A DNA stretch of 64,000 nt, taken from Pseudocalidococcus azoricus BACA0444 (GTDB lineage Bacteria; Cyanobacteriota; Cyanobacteriia; Thermosynechococcales; Thermosynechococcaceae). This document shows positions 15,663-25,516 of this stretch, piece after piece. Position numbers and translations under genes: made by a program. The stretch covers positions 1 through 64,000 of the forward strand of contig NZ_JAVMIP010000003.1 of NCBI RefSeq assembly GCF_031729055.1, in the 5' to 3' direction. Below the pieces are notes generated by a model. The model was not told the DNA's origin, did not search any database, and was given only the letters and a program-made list of their open reading frames with translations. Each line of letters starts with the position of its first letter. The stretch's first letter is position 1.

Positions 15663-15891
15663 GTACCGAGAACTGGTTAACACTAATTTTGACGCAGCCA
15701 TTTCTCATATTGAATTGCTCATGAACAATCCCCAGGAACTCGAAAAAATTCCTCAAGGGGCGGCTATTATTCACGAAACATCTAATGACTGGGTGAATCA
15801 GCAAAACCAAAAAATTGCAGAGTTACTCCAGGCCACGGGGACTCACATTCACACTGCCATTGAACAAACCCAACCCAACGCAACACTGTAA
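15637..15891 (+). CDS. hypothetical 84-residue protein, paralogue of 42059-42319
   Basis: It starts MKLNLTPDEYRELVNTNFDA and has NDWVNQQNQKIAELLQATG. The gene at 42059-42319 has the matching MKLNLTDSEQKRLAAANIQA and DAWINEQNQKLAKKAESEG, so both are members of one small family. It overlaps the 111-residue gene by 26 bases. The protein is helical and soluble, and its function is unknown. Confidence 0.6.
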   Translation: MKLNLTPDEYRELVNTNFDAAISHIELLMNNPQELEKIPQGAAIIHETSNDWVNQQNQKIAELLQATGTHIHTAIEQTQPNATL

Positions 15892-15959
15892 AAGGCAGGG
15901 GAGATTATCACCTCAGCAACTCAAACTCACATCAGCACCAAATAAACTTTAGGTAGGTT

Positions 15960-16337
15960 TTAAGTAAATTTTGCCCGAATTTGCTGAAGGGCCTGGTGTA
16001 ATCCTTCTGCGTGAATCCAGCCAACAAAACCACCAAAAACCATTTCCCCCTTTTTATTAGCGATGAATACATGATTCACTCCCACCGGATTTTTCCAGGT
16101 CTTAAGCACTGAGCCATCTCGCAACGTAAAAATAGGTGTCGCTCTTTTGAAATCTCGGCTATGAGCTTGAGTCATGCCTGGGACACGGTTTAAGAACTCT
16201 ACAACTTGCTCTGAGACTTTAGAGATGTCATTTGATACAGACGCAGGATTATTCCAATCCTCCACAGAATCATGAATTTTGGGGTAAATATTCGAAGCCA
16301 TTCCGGCAAGTTTGGAGACTGCATCAAACGGATCCAT
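15960..16337 (-). CDS. hypothetical 125-residue protein (intact copy)
   Basis: The protein begins MDPFDAVSKLAGMASNIYPK and ends AEGLHQALQQIRAKFT. The C-terminal half contains a WKNPVGVNHVFIANKKGEMV segment. A shortened copy lies at 11674-12033, and this one is taken as the intact parent because its C-terminus is continuous and it keeps its place beside fbp. It is divergent from fbp with about 147 bases between starts. The family is not recognised. Confidence 0.65.
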   Translation of the reverse strand: MDPFDAVSKLAGMASNIYPKIHDSVEDWNNPASVSNDISKVSEQVVEFLNRVPGMTQAHSRDFKRATPIFTLRDGSVLKTWKNPVGVNHVFIANKKGEMVFGGFVGWIHAEGLHQALQQIRAKFT

Positions 16338-16507
16338 CGCTACAACCTCGTAGATTTTTTTTCAAATATACCCAACATCAACCCAGGCCTGGCTTCCAAA
16401 ATCTTTAGTTGTTGTAAAGACTGAGAAACTCCTGAAAAATAATATCTAGGATGGTGGTGAACCCCCAACTTTTGGGATGGCATCATGTCCAGTGAAAACC
16501 TCACGAC
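16070..16507. repeat. direct repeat copy B (matches 11765-12205)
   Basis: This is the parental copy: it spans the 5' two-thirds of the 125-residue gene, the shared intergenic promoter and the first seven or so codons of fbp. Confidence 0.8.
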
Positions 16508-17552
16508 CCAGGCCCCGCTCGATACTGACCCCACGTTAGACCGGGATTGCACCACTCTTTCCCGCCATGTGCTCCAACAGCTTAAAAGCTACGATGCTGC
16601 CGCCCAAGACCTGAGCGCGATCATGAATCGGATTGCCTTGGCCGGAAAATTGATTGCGCGGCAGTTAAGTCGGGCCGGGTTAATGGCCAACGTTCTCGGA
16701 TTTACAGGCGAAACAAATGTCCAGGGTGAAGATGTCAAAAAAATGGATGTCTTTGCCAACGAGGTGTTTATTGCGGTTTTCAAGCAAAGTGGCCTGGTCT
16801 GTCGGCTCGCTTCCGAGGAAATGGAAAAGCCCTACTACATTCCTGAGAACTGCCCGATTGGTCGCTATACCCTGCTCTATGACCCGATTGATGGCTCCTC
16901 CAATGTGGATATAAACCTGAGTGTGGGGTCAATTTTTTCGATTCGGCAGCAGGAAGGGGATGATCTCGATGGTGAAGCCAAAGATTTACTCCAGGCCGGG
17001 CGGAAGCAAGTGGCAGCCGGATACATTCTCTACGGGCCCAGTACGATGCTGGTTTATTCCATTGGGCAGGGGGTGCATGTGTTTACCCTGGATCCGAGCT
17101 TAGGGGAATTTATTCTTTCGACTGAGAACCTCCAAATTCCTACCCACGGCCCCGTATATAGTGTCAATGAAGGCAACTTCTGGGAATGGGACGAACCGTT
17201 TCGCGAATTTACCCGCTATGTCCATCGCCATCCTGGCTATACAGCCCGGTACAGTGGCGCGCTTGTGGGGGATATGCACCGAATTTTGATGCAGGGCGGT
17301 GTGTTTCTCTATCCGGGAACCGTGAACAAACCGGAAGGCAAGCTGAGAGTTTTATACGAATCGGCCCCCCTAGCATTTTTAGTCGAACAGGCCGGGGGAA
17401 AAGCCAGTACCGGCAAGGAACCACTTTTAGATGTAACTCCGACTAAACTCCATGCCCGCAGCCCCCTGGTAATTGGCAGTCCGGAAGATGTCGCCCTCGT
17501 TGAATCCTTTGTTAACCGCCCTCAGCCCACGCCCCCCCTCGCCCAAGTTTGA
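16485..17552 (+). CDS. fbp: fructose-1,6-bisphosphatase, class I
   Basis: The 355-residue enzyme hydrolyses fructose-1,6-bisphosphate in gluconeogenesis and the Calvin cycle. Metal and phosphate motifs are present: SEEMEKP (about 109-115), [20 protein letters not shown] (129-148), and the sugar-phosphate region [20 protein letters not shown] with KLRVLYE. Cyanobacteria usually also have a bifunctional class II FBPase elsewhere. It leads a cluster with zwf (21 bases downstream) and opcA, a conserved cyanobacterial arrangement. The promoter region is duplicated at 12061-12178. Confidence 0.95.
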   Translation: MSSENLTTQAPLDTDPTLDRDCTTLSRHVLQQLKSYDAAAQDLSAIMNRIALAGKLIARQLSRAGLMANVLGFTGETNVQGEDVKKMDVFANEVFIAVFKQSGLVCRLASEEMEKPYYIPENCPIGRYTLLYDPIDGSSNVDINLSVGSIFSIRQQEGDDLDGEAKDLLQAGRKQVAAGYILYGPSTMLVYSIGQGVHVFTLDPSLGEFILSTENLQIPTHGPVYSVNEGNFWEWDEPFREFTRYVHRHPGYTARYSGALVGDMHRILMQGGVFLYPGTVNKPEGKLRVLYESAPLAFLVEQAGGKASTGKEPLLDVTPTKLHARSPLVIGSPEDVALVESFVNRPQPTPPLAQV

Positions 17553-17573
17553 AATCAAGAAGGAACGCAAACC

Positions 17574-19103
17574 ATGGTCGCCGTAATGGAAAACCCGCTG
17601 CGAGTTGGTCTCCGGCAAGAACGTACCCCTGAACCTTTAATTCTGGTTATTTTTGGGGCTTCGGGAGACTTAACCCAACGCAAATTAATCCCCTCCATTT
17701 ATCAACTCAAACTCGAGCGGCGATTGCCCCCCGAAATTACGGTGGTTGGAGTGGCCCGGCGGGATTGGAGTCATGAGTTTTTCCGGGAGCACCTCAAGCA
17801 AGGCGTGGAAGAATTTGGCGGCGGTATCCAGGCCGAGCCGGTGTGGAATGAATTTGCCCAGGGTTTATATTACTGCTCCGGCAATATGGACGATCCCGCT
17901 GCTTACTTAAAGCTGAAAAATTTACTGGATGAATTGGATCAAACTCGGCGAACCAGGGGCAATCGGGTTTTTTATTTGGCCGTCTCACCCAACTTTTTTG
18001 TCGAAGCGATTGAACAACTGGGGGGCGCGGGCCTGTTAGCGGATCCCCATAAATCTCGCCTGGTGATTGAAAAACCCTTTGGCCGGGATCTCACCTCAGC
18101 CCAATCCCTCAACCAAGTCGTCCAAAAAGTTTGCAAAGAAGAACAGGTCTATCGGATTGATCACTATTTAGGCAAAGAAACTGTTCAGAACTTGATGGTG
18201 TTTCGCTTTGCCAATGCCATTTTTGAACCCCTCTGGAACCGGCAATTTGTTGACCACATTCAAATCACCGTGGCGGAAACCGTCGGCGTGGAGGATCGGG
18301 CCGGCTATTACGAAAGCTCCGGGGCCTTGCGGGATATGGTCCAAAACCACATTCTCCAACTCCTGGCCCTCACGGCAATGGAACCGCCCAACTCCCTTGA
18401 TGCCGATAGTTTACGGAATGAAAAAGTCAAAGTCCTCCAGGCCTGTCGCTTGGCCGATCTGAATAATCTGGACAACTGTGCAATTCGGGGCCAATATGCG
18501 ACTGGGTGGATGAAAGGGCAACAAGTCCCTGGCTATCGGGATGAACCGGGGGTCAGTCCAACAACCTTAACACCCACGTTTGTCGGGATGAAGCTATTGA
18601 TTGATAACTGGCGCTGGCAAGGGGTTCCTTTCTATTTACGGACAGGCAAGCGACTCCCGAAAAAAGTCACCGAAATCTCGATCCAGTTTCGGGATGTCCC
18701 CCTGCTCATTTTCCAATCCGCCGCCCAACAGGCCAACGCTAATGTCTTAACGATGCGGATTCAGCCCAACGAGGGAATTTCGCTCCGGTTTGAAGCCAAA
18801 ATGCCAGGGCCCGATTTGCGTTCCCGTTCCGTGGATATGGACTTTAGCTATGGGTCGTCCTTTGGAATGGCCACCGCTGATGCCTACACCCGCTTGTTGC
18901 TCGATTGTATGTTGGGGGATCAAACCCTATTCACACGGGCCGATGAAGTCGAAGCGGCCTGGCGGGTGGTGATGCCGGCCCTCGCGGCCTGGGAGTCCCC
19001 CAGTGACCCAAGTAAAATTCCCACCTATGAAGCCGGCACCTGGCAACCGGAAGCAGCGGAACTGATGCTTAACAACGATGGCCGACGCTGGCGACGACTT
19101 TAA
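17574..19103 (+). CDS. zwf: glucose-6-phosphate 1-dehydrogenase
   Basis: The 509-residue enzyme oxidises glucose-6-phosphate with NADP+, the entry to the oxidative pentose phosphate pathway used by cyanobacteria in the dark. The dinucleotide site is [14 protein letters not shown] (residues about 26-39) and the catalytic signature is [13 protein letters not shown], with the histidine after RID. The substrate loop EKPFGRDL is also present. It follows fbp by 21 bases and precedes opcA, whose product activates this enzyme. Confidence 0.97.
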   Translation: MVAVMENPLRVGLRQERTPEPLILVIFGASGDLTQRKLIPSIYQLKLERRLPPEITVVGVARRDWSHEFFREHLKQGVEEFGGGIQAEPVWNEFAQGLYYCSGNMDDPAAYLKLKNLLDELDQTRRTRGNRVFYLAVSPNFFVEAIEQLGGAGLLADPHKSRLVIEKPFGRDLTSAQSLNQVVQKVCKEEQVYRIDHYLGKETVQNLMVFRFANAIFEPLWNRQFVDHIQITVAETVGVEDRAGYYESSGALRDMVQNHILQLLALTAMEPPNSLDADSLRNEKVKVLQACRLADLNNLDNCAIRGQYATGWMKGQQVPGYRDEPGVSPTTLTPTFVGMKLLIDNWRWQGVPFYLRTGKRLPKKVTEISIQFRDVPLLIFQSAAQQANANVLTMRIQPNEGISLRFEAKMPGPDLRSRSVDMDFSYGSSFGMATADAYTRLLLDCMLGDQTLFTRADEVEAAWRVVMPALAAWESPSDPSKIPTYEAGTWQPEAAELMLNNDGRRWRRL

Positions 19104-19150
19104 GGGCTGTCATATTTTCGTCTTGATGATGCAATTTGGTATTTAGACCT

Positions 19151-20512
19151 ATGGCGACTCAATCTACTTCCCTCGTGTCCCTCCAAGACCCGATTGATGT
19201 TTCCCTCAGCGATATTGAATCGGAATTACAAAAAATTTGGCTGGCCCAAAGCCCCAATGGCGATAGTCAGGCCGTGCCTGTAGCCACTCGGGCCGCAACC
19301 TTTTCTCTCGTTGTGTATGACTCCGATGACACGCAACAACTCCTGTCTCGGCTGGGATTTTACAGTGGCCCGATTGATGGCATTGCTGGCCCCCGGATGA
19401 CGGCTGCCTTGAAAGCGGCCCAGGCCCACTATGGCTTACCAGTGACGGGAGAACGGGATGCCGCCACCTTAGACCATCTGCGTCAAGAATATGCCCGCAA
19501 ACAGGCCGGGGATTTTGAAGGCATTGGGGAACGCTATGCGGCCGATATTCGGAGTGGGGGCGTGGCGGATGTCATTGCTAGCCAAAACCCCTGTCGCGTC
19601 ATTGCCCTTTGTCCCACCCTTGGCCCCGATACGGGAGTTACGGCCCAAGTGGCTGCCTATTGCCCCATCAAAAAACAAAGCCGGAGTTCACTCATCTGCT
19701 GTGAGTACATCACTCTCCAGGGAACCACCGAAGCCTTAGGCCGTGTGACCGAGTTAATCCCCTCCTTAGCCATTGGCGATTTACCGAAGTTTTTGTGGTG
19801 GAAGGGAGGACTGGACAGTAACCCGGAGCTTTTAACTACGATTGCACCCCTGTTTGACAGCATTATTGTTGACTCCAGTGAATTTACTCAACCCATTACG
19901 GATTTACGGCAAGTCGCAGAGTTAATGGCTAAGGGCCTACCGATTGCAGATTTGAACTGGCGACGACTCGGGGCCTGGCAAGAACTCAGTGCTGAGGCCT
20001 TTGATCCCCCAGAACGGCGGGCAGCAATTCATGAAATTGATCGGGTAACAGTGGATTACGAAAAAGGAAATCCGACCCAGGCCCTGCTGTTTTTAGGCTG
20101 GTTAGCGAGTCGGCTAAAGTGGCAGCCCACTGAATTTAAGGTGGAGTCAGGAGATTATGAGATTTACCAGATTCAACTCCTTGGAGCAGATCAACGGGTG
20201 ATTGAAGCGGAATTGGCGGGCATTCCGACTGGAGATCGGGGTGAGATCCTTGGGGATTTAATTGATCTGAAGCTCGCTTCCACCAATTTGAAGGCTGACT
20301 GCTCCACAATTATTTGTTCTGAAACCCGCGGCTGTATGCGGATGGAGTCGGGCGGTGGGGCGCAAGTGGCCAAAACCTATCAGGTCAATCCCTTGAGTGA
20401 ACAAACGGCGGAACTGCTGCTGAGTCAACAACTGCAACGCTGGGGACAAGATCTGCTCTATGAAGAGAGTTTTTTGATTGTCCAGCAAATCCTTGATCTA
20501 ATTGAAAGTTAA
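19151..20512 (+). CDS. opcA: OxPP cycle protein OpcA
   Basis: The 453-residue protein is the allosteric effector/assembly factor of glucose-6-phosphate dehydrogenase. The N-terminal region contains a peptidoglycan-binding-like fold (LLSRLGFYSGPIDGIAGPRM, residues about 63-82), and the OpcA core follows (NPCRVIALCPTLGPDTGVTA, PKFLWWKGGLDSNPELLTTI). ATG 19151 is preferred to a TTG at 19136. Its position directly after zwf is typical. Confidence 0.95.
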   Translation: MATQSTSLVSLQDPIDVSLSDIESELQKIWLAQSPNGDSQAVPVATRAATFSLVVYDSDDTQQLLSRLGFYSGPIDGIAGPRMTAALKAAQAHYGLPVTGERDAATLDHLRQEYARKQAGDFEGIGERYAADIRSGGVADVIASQNPCRVIALCPTLGPDTGVTAQVAAYCPIKKQSRSSLICCEYITLQGTTEALGRVTELIPSLAIGDLPKFLWWKGGLDSNPELLTTIAPLFDSIIVDSSEFTQPITDLRQVAELMAKGLPIADLNWRRLGAWQELSAEAFDPPERRAAIHEIDRVTVDYEKGNPTQALLFLGWLASRLKWQPTEFKVESGDYEIYQIQLLGADQRVIEAELAGIPTGDRGEILGDLIDLKLASTNLKADCSTIICSETRGCMRMESGGGAQVAKTYQVNPLSEQTAELLLSQQLQRWGQDLLYEESFLIVQQILDLIES

Positions 20513-20680
20513 TCAAGATGAGTGATGACCTGATCGGTGAGTCATTCCAGAATGCCTAAAATCTCGCTGCTTGAGCCTAGTGATGGTTTCCTGATACCAA
20601 AGCACTAAATCCTGATCATACAGATCATCAGTAAGGTCAGTCGGAGAAAGAGTTATAGGGCCAGGCCTGGCTTCAGCGTA
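20513..20680 (-). pseudogene. DUF29-like fragment
   Basis: An open stretch without its own start codon reads LTDDLYDQDLVLWYQETITR then LKQRDF, resembling the N-terminus of the DUF29 family common in cyanobacteria. It ends RSGHHSS at a TGA abutting the opcA stop. It lacks the rest of the domain. Confidence is moderate because the match is short. Confidence 0.45.
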
Positions 20681-20729
20681 AAATCAACCTAGTGGCGATT
20701 GAAAATAATATCGCCAGCATTAGTGAGGT

Positions 20730-21584
20730 ATGGATTTTATGGGATTTGTGGTTCGGCAAATGCAGCCAGAAGAAATTCAGCTTGCGGTGCGTTGGGCGGC
20801 GGTGGAAGGTTGGAACCCCGGCCAGTTTGATGCCACCACGTTTTACAATACCGACCCCACTGGCTTTTTTATAGGCGAGTTAGACGGTGAACCGATTGCC
20901 TGTATTTCCGGGGTTGCCTATGGCGATCACTATGGCTTTGTTGGGTTCTATATCGTCAAACCGGAATTTCGCGGACAGGGCTATGGCCTGCAAACCTGGA
21001 ATGGAGCGATTACCTACTTAAGGTCACAATCGGGGCGGATCCTTGGCCTGGATGGGGTGGTCGAGCAGCAACATAACTATGAACGTTCCGGGTTTCGGCT
21101 GGCCCATCGCAATAGTCGATTTCAGGGGCAGTTTTTCGAGAATTTTGCGATTGATCCACATTTAGTACCGATTCAAGAGGTGGCCTGGGCGGAGTTATTA
21201 GGGTTTGACCGGCAATTTTTTCCAGGAGCGCGCGAGAAGTTTCTCCAGGCCTGGTTCCAGCAACCCCACACCCTCAGTTATGCCTATGTTGATTCTGTAC
21301 TCAAAGGCTATGGCGCAATTCGACCGGCTGAGACGGGTTGGCGGATTGGGCCGTTGTTTGCCGTGAATTATTCAGTCGCAGAAACAATTTTTCGGGGCCT
21401 GGTTGCCCACGCGCAAGGGGCAGCTTGTTTTCTCGATATCCCCCTGGTTAATCCTGATGCCGTGAAATTAGTCGAGGCTTACCAAATGACCCCAATGTTT
21501 GAAACTGGGCGGATGTACCTGCCCCAGGCCCCCGAAATCAATCTCAATGGTCTTTACGGGATTACCAGCCTAGAGTTGGGTTAG
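20730..21584 (+). CDS. GNAT-family N-acetyltransferase (two-domain)
   Basis: The 284-residue protein has a GNAT fold in the first half, with the acetyl-CoA loop KPEFRGQGYGLQTWNGAI at about 82-99. A second GNAT-like domain (YGAIRPAETGWRIGPLFAVN) makes up the C-terminal half, the arrangement seen in YitH-type proteins. The substrate is unknown. It stands alone, 217 bases after opcA, with the ABC binding-protein gene following. Confidence 0.88.
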   Translation: MDFMGFVVRQMQPEEIQLAVRWAAVEGWNPGQFDATTFYNTDPTGFFIGELDGEPIACISGVAYGDHYGFVGFYIVKPEFRGQGYGLQTWNGAITYLRSQSGRILGLDGVVEQQHNYERSGFRLAHRNSRFQGQFFENFAIDPHLVPIQEVAWAELLGFDRQFFPGAREKFLQAWFQQPHTLSYAYVDSVLKGYGAIRPAETGWRIGPLFAVNYSVAETIFRGLVAHAQGAACFLDIPLVNPDAVKLVEAYQMTPMFETGRMYLPQAPEINLNGLYGITSLELG

Positions 21585-21646
21585 GTTCACCATTTTCATC
21601 AAAAATAGAGGTCAGCTAAGAATTTTGCAATCCCCAAGGGCTAAGT

Positions 21647-22960
21647 TTGTTCACACTTAAACATCGGATCACTCAAGCTGGGCGTTGGTTGCGCTGGCTT
21701 GGCCTGGGGCTGTTGTGCCTGATGCTCTGGGGCTGTGGGGCTGCACCAAAGTCGGATGTGATTCAGCTCACATTTTGGCAAGGCGTTAATCCTCCCCCCA
21801 ACCGAGAAGTCCTCCAAAAGCTGGTGGATCGATTTAACCAGGCCCACCCTCATATCCAGGTTGAGAGCATTTATGTCGGTCAACCCGATCAACAATTGCC
21901 AAAAATCCTGGCGGCGGTCGTGGGTAATGCCCCTCCAGATCTGCTTTGGTACAATCCAACCATTACCGGGCAACTGGTGGAGCTAGGGGCAATTCGGAAT
22001 TTGGATGATTGGTGGCAAACCTCTCCCCTGCGCCCAGAACTCGAACCTGCCCTCCAGGCCACAATGACCTTTGAAAACCAGATTTGGTCAGTCCCCTTTG
22101 CCACCAATAATTTGGCTGTCTTTTACCGTCCGAGCTTATTCAAGGCCGCCGGGATCACAACCCTCCCCCAAACTTGGTCAGAATTTCGCCAAGTCGCCCG
22201 CCAACTGACCCAAGACACCAATGGAGATGGGCGAGTGGATCAACATGGGATCATGCTGGCCTTAGGACAGGGGGATTTTGCCGTTTTTACTTGGCTACCT
22301 TTTTTATGGAGTGCAGGCGGGGGCCTGGGGACAGCCGTTAATAATGCCACATTGAATAGCCCTGGAGCGGCGGTTGCTTTGCAATTTTGGGCCGATTTAA
22401 TCCAAGATGGTTCAGCAATTTTGTCCCTCCCCGAGCGGGGTTATGAGCTAGATAACTTTTTAACGGCAAAAGTGGCGATGCAAATTACTGGCCCCTGGAC
22501 GCTTGGCCAACTCCAACAGGCCAAAACTGACTTTGCCGTGATGCCCATCCCCAGAGATGTCCAGGCCGCCACTGCCTTGGGGGGAGAAAACCTCTTTATC
22601 TTCAAAACCACACCAGCCCGAGAAAAAGCCGCCTGGGTCTTTGCGGAATATGTCATGAGTCAGGATTTTCAAACCGAGTTTGCTTTGGGAACGGGGTATT
22701 TACCTGTGAATCGCTTTGTCCAAAATCGCCCCCAATATCAGTCCTTCCTGGCCGAGCAACCCGCGTTGAACGTCTTTCTTGAGCAGATGCCCCAGGCCCA
22801 GGCCCGCCCCTTATTTCCTGGTTATGCCCGCTTTTCCGAAAGTTTAGGCCGGGCCTTGGAATCGGTCTTACTCGGCCAAGAGAGTCCCACTGTGGCCCTC
22901 AACCAAGCCCAAGCCCGCTGGCAACTCCTGCAACCCCGTGCCCCAACAAACGCTCCCTAG
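21647..22960 (+). CDS. ABC-transporter sugar-binding lipoprotein (family 1)
   Basis: The 437-residue protein has a lipoprotein signal: basic start, hydrophobic core WLGLGLLCLMLWG and lipobox cysteine in LWGCG at about 30. The mature domain shows the extracellular solute-binding family 1 pattern (VIQLTFWQGVNPPPNREVLQ, FNQAHPHIQVES, NAPPDLLWYNP, WAFAEYVMSQ-like WVFAEYVMSQDFQ), as in maltose, trehalose or glucosylglycerol binding proteins. TTG 21647 is the listed start. No permease or ATPase gene adjoins, so the partners lie elsewhere. The sugar is not determined. Confidence 0.88.
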   Translation: MFTLKHRITQAGRWLRWLGLGLLCLMLWGCGAAPKSDVIQLTFWQGVNPPPNREVLQKLVDRFNQAHPHIQVESIYVGQPDQQLPKILAAVVGNAPPDLLWYNPTITGQLVELGAIRNLDDWWQTSPLRPELEPALQATMTFENQIWSVPFATNNLAVFYRPSLFKAAGITTLPQTWSEFRQVARQLTQDTNGDGRVDQHGIMLALGQGDFAVFTWLPFLWSAGGGLGTAVNNATLNSPGAAVALQFWADLIQDGSAILSLPERGYELDNFLTAKVAMQITGPWTLGQLQQAKTDFAVMPIPRDVQAATALGGENLFIFKTTPAREKAAWVFAEYVMSQDFQTEFALGTGYLPVNRFVQNRPQYQSFLAEQPALNVFLEQMPQAQARPLFPGYARFSESLGRALESVLLGQESPTVALNQAQARWQLLQPRAPTNAP

Positions 22961-22984
22961 GCCGGGGCAATATCGGTTCAAGGT

Positions 22985-24064
22985 TTACTCAAAAAAATCC
23001 AGGCCCCCAGATTTGGGTTGGCGCAGTTGCGGTTCCGGGGCAAAACCCAATAGGAGCGGAAACTGTAACATGGATAAATTCACCGATTCCTGGGAATCAT
23101 CAATCAAAATTAGGGGTAAATAGTCATCCTGTTCCAAGCGATCGGCGCGAAAGGCCAGGGCATCGGCGGACTCAAATAAGGCCACCCCCCGATCTGGGCC
23201 AAAGTCAGTCCGAGTAATGCCCAAGCAATCCTGTAAACCGCGCCGCCAGTCCCCCAGTCGTTCCGGTGAATCGGCCAAAATCAGCACCCGCAGCGTATCG
23301 TCATAAAAGTCTCGCAGGATCGAAATAATTGCCGCGGCCACCAAAATGTTTTGCAGGCGACTATTCATGGAACGCAACGCCCCCCGCCCCCCGAGATCAA
23401 AAAACCAGGTCTCTACTCGCTCGGCATGGATGGGTTCAAAGGTGCGGCGCAGTTGCCAGGCCGGGCCATAGTAATTGGGGTTTTGGCGATATTGCTCAAT
23501 TAACTTCTGGATCCGCTTGGCTTCTTCTTGAAAACTTTCCTCCGCCAAATGGAGTTTAGCCGTCCCCTTGGTTTCCGGAGCCGCAGTTGGGGTGGCCGGC
23601 GTTGGCGGAATCGTAGGGATCAATTCTAATTGCTCAGCGGTGGTGGCCAAATCCTGCAAACTATTGACCAAATAATCCTTAAACCCCTGAATCCGGATCG
23701 CCAGGTCTTGGGAGGCCCCGACAAAGTTTTGCTTCAATTCTTTTTGAATCCGTTCGCGGCGGCGTTCGAGTTTTTCAATTTCTCTGATCAGACCGGCCCG
23801 TTGAGCTTCTAAATCTGCCAGAGATGTGGCCACGAGTTGCTGAAGCTGGGTCTGGGTGGCAGTTATATCTGGGGAGGAGAGGAGGGGAGGGGAATTTTCA
23901 CCTTTGATCAGGAATTCCGTTGGCTCATCTAAGGAAGGCAGCTCTGGCATTTCTTGATATTCCGGCCGCAGATCCAGGGGTTCCGGTAAGGCAATCTCCT
24001 CTGAGGCCTGGGAATTATTTTCCGATGCTGGTTGGGCATCATCTGGCCAGTTTTCATTCATCAT
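22985..24064 (-). CDS. DUF3086 protein
   Basis: The protein has an acidic, disordered N-terminus (residues 1-75), a coiled coil at about 80-140 (IREIEKLERRRERIQKELKQ) and a conserved C-terminal domain from about 195 (YYGPAWQLRRTFEPIHAERV, ETWFFDLGGRGALRSMNSRL). This is the DUF3086 family, restricted to cyanobacteria. It overlaps the end of the DUF3119 gene by 11 bases (ATG 24064; GTG 24070 is also possible). It forms an operon with mlaE and DUF3119. It is soluble and its role is unknown. Confidence 0.85.
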   Translation of the reverse strand: MMNENWPDDAQPASENNSQASEEIALPEPLDLRPEYQEMPELPSLDEPTEFLIKGENSPPLLSSPDITATQTQLQQLVATSLADLEAQRAGLIREIEKLERRRERIQKELKQNFVGASQDLAIRIQGFKDYLVNSLQDLATTAEQLELIPTIPPTPATPTAAPETKGTAKLHLAEESFQEEAKRIQKLIEQYRQNPNYYGPAWQLRRTFEPIHAERVETWFFDLGGRGALRSMNSRLQNILVAAAIISILRDFYDDTLRVLILADSPERLGDWRRGLQDCLGITRTDFGPDRGVALFESADALAFRADRLEQDDYLPLILIDDSQESVNLSMLQFPLLLGFAPEPQLRQPKSGGLDFFE

Positions 24065-24470
24065 GACCACTCACCGCCGTTGCAGAGGTTATCCGAGGGC
24101 AGCGCGCTTCTAGGCAGGCCTGGAGTTGTTTGGGATCAAAAAGGATGGGTAGGAAATGGATACTATTGACTTCTCGAAAATAGAACAAAATTTGTAAGTC
24201 AGACCAGTAAATTTCCCAATGTAACCAGTCTTGATAGGGGAAGGGTCGAATTTGTTTTTCACCGCGATACACATCCAGGCCCTGATCCGTAAACTGAAGC
24301 CTTAAGGTGGCCGCTTGAATTGCCAAAAATAGGGCAAAGGCTTCAAAAGGCAACGGCAGCCAGGGATTGACTGTAAACAGAGGCAATGCCAACGTGGCTA
24401 AACCAAAGGGGAGGCGGTAACTTGGTCGGAGGGTAATTGTTCCTAGGGAAGGAGGTGCTTGAGAAGTCAT
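24054..24470 (-). CDS. DUF3119 membrane protein
   Basis: The 138-residue protein starts at ATG 24470 (MTSQAPPSLGTITLRPSYRL); a longer reading from 24563 would overlap the mlaE gene and has no homologous sequence. Two adjoining hydrophobic segments lie at about residues 21-57 (LPFGLATLALPLFTVNPWLP and FEAFALFLAIQAA), followed by a PH-like domain (LDVYRGEKQIRPFPYQDWLH). This matches the cyanobacterial DUF3119 family. It lies 44 bases after mlaE. A role with lipid transport is suggested by position only. Confidence 0.82.
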   Translation of the reverse strand: MTSQAPPSLGTITLRPSYRLPFGLATLALPLFTVNPWLPLPFEAFALFLAIQAATLRLQFTDQGLDVYRGEKQIRPFPYQDWLHWEIYWSDLQILFYFREVNSIHFLPILFDPKQLQACLEARCPRITSATAVSGHDE

Positions 24471-24514
24471 GTAGCCCAAAATTAACCAGCAAAGGTTCAC
24501 TTGCCCATTGTAGG

Positions 24515-25333
24515 CTATAGCTGATTGACGCTGATCGTCCCTGTCCCTCCAAACAAGACCCAAGAGAGGAAGAAATTAATAATAAAGATCGCTAAAAGGG
24601 AGATCACCACTGCGGCCGTTGTGGATTGTCCAACTCCCTTGGCCCCACCCGTGGTCGTTAAACCCCAATGGCAGCCAATAATTGAAACTAACCCGCCAAA
24701 AATAACCGCCTTAATCATCGCCGCCCAAATATCCCAGGTACCGAGGAAGTTACGAATAGAATCCAAGTAGATAGGTCGGGGAATATCATATAAATTCGCG
24801 GCGATCATCATTCCCCCAATTAACCCTGTCACCAGGCCCAGCACCGTTAATATCGGCATCATCACACAACAGGCCAAGACCCGTGGAATGACCAAATAGT
24901 TAATCGGATTCGCCCCCAACATCTGCAAGGCATCAATTTGTTCCGTGACCCGCATCGTGCCAATTTCCGCCGCAAAGGCCGAACCCACCCGCCCCGCTAA
25001 AACCACCGCCGTTAAGACTGGCCCCAATTCCCGAGTTAAGGCAATGGCCAAGACCCCCCCCACCGCCGAAGCTGCCCCAAAATTGATAAATTCCCGCGCC
25101 ACCTGAATCGTGAACACCATGCCGACAAACATGGAAGTAATCAGGGCTACCCCCAAGGACTCAGGCCCGACGGCTGCTAGTTGCTCTAGGGTATTGCGGC
25201 GATGAATTTTACCTTGCAAGATGTGGTAGGCAACTCGCCCAGCTAATAAAAAGGCAGAACAATAGCGCAGAAATTTTGGCGATGACCAGTCAAAGCCCCA
25301 AAACCGCCTTAACTTGAAGTTGCCTTGTGCCAT
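24515..25333 (-). CDS. mlaE: MlaE-type lipid ABC transporter permease
   Basis: The 272-residue membrane protein has about five hydrophobic segments and the family signature LTRELGPVLTAVVLAGRVGS followed by FAAEIGTMRVTEQIDALQML. MlaE/TGD1-type permeases move phospholipids between membranes with an ATPase (MlaF) and an MCE-domain protein. Those partners are not adjacent here. It heads an operon with the DUF3119 and DUF3086 genes. The symbol reflects the family, not a demonstrated Mla role. Confidence 0.92.
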   Translation of the reverse strand: MAQGNFKLRRFWGFDWSSPKFLRYCSAFLLAGRVAYHILQGKIHRRNTLEQLAAVGPESLGVALITSMFVGMVFTIQVAREFINFGAASAVGGVLAIALTRELGPVLTAVVLAGRVGSAFAAEIGTMRVTEQIDALQMLGANPINYLVIPRVLACCVMMPILTVLGLVTGLIGGMMIAANLYDIPRPIYLDSIRNFLGTWDIWAAMIKAVIFGGLVSIIGCHWGLTTTGGAKGVGQSTTAAVVISLLAIFIINFFLSWVLFGGTGTISVNQL

Positions 25334-25516
25334 TTCTGCCCAACCGAAATAGGTTTTCAGGTTTTTTGGAGTTAATCTTTAGAGAGTATAGCGTTACAGA
25401 GCCAAACCCACCCATTAAACATCAGTCCAGAGTTAGCTTTTTCTGATATCAGCTGGCCCTGCCCAAATCACAAGCTAAAGTAGGGGGGTGATGGGTAGAG
25501 TTTGGCGCACGGAAGA

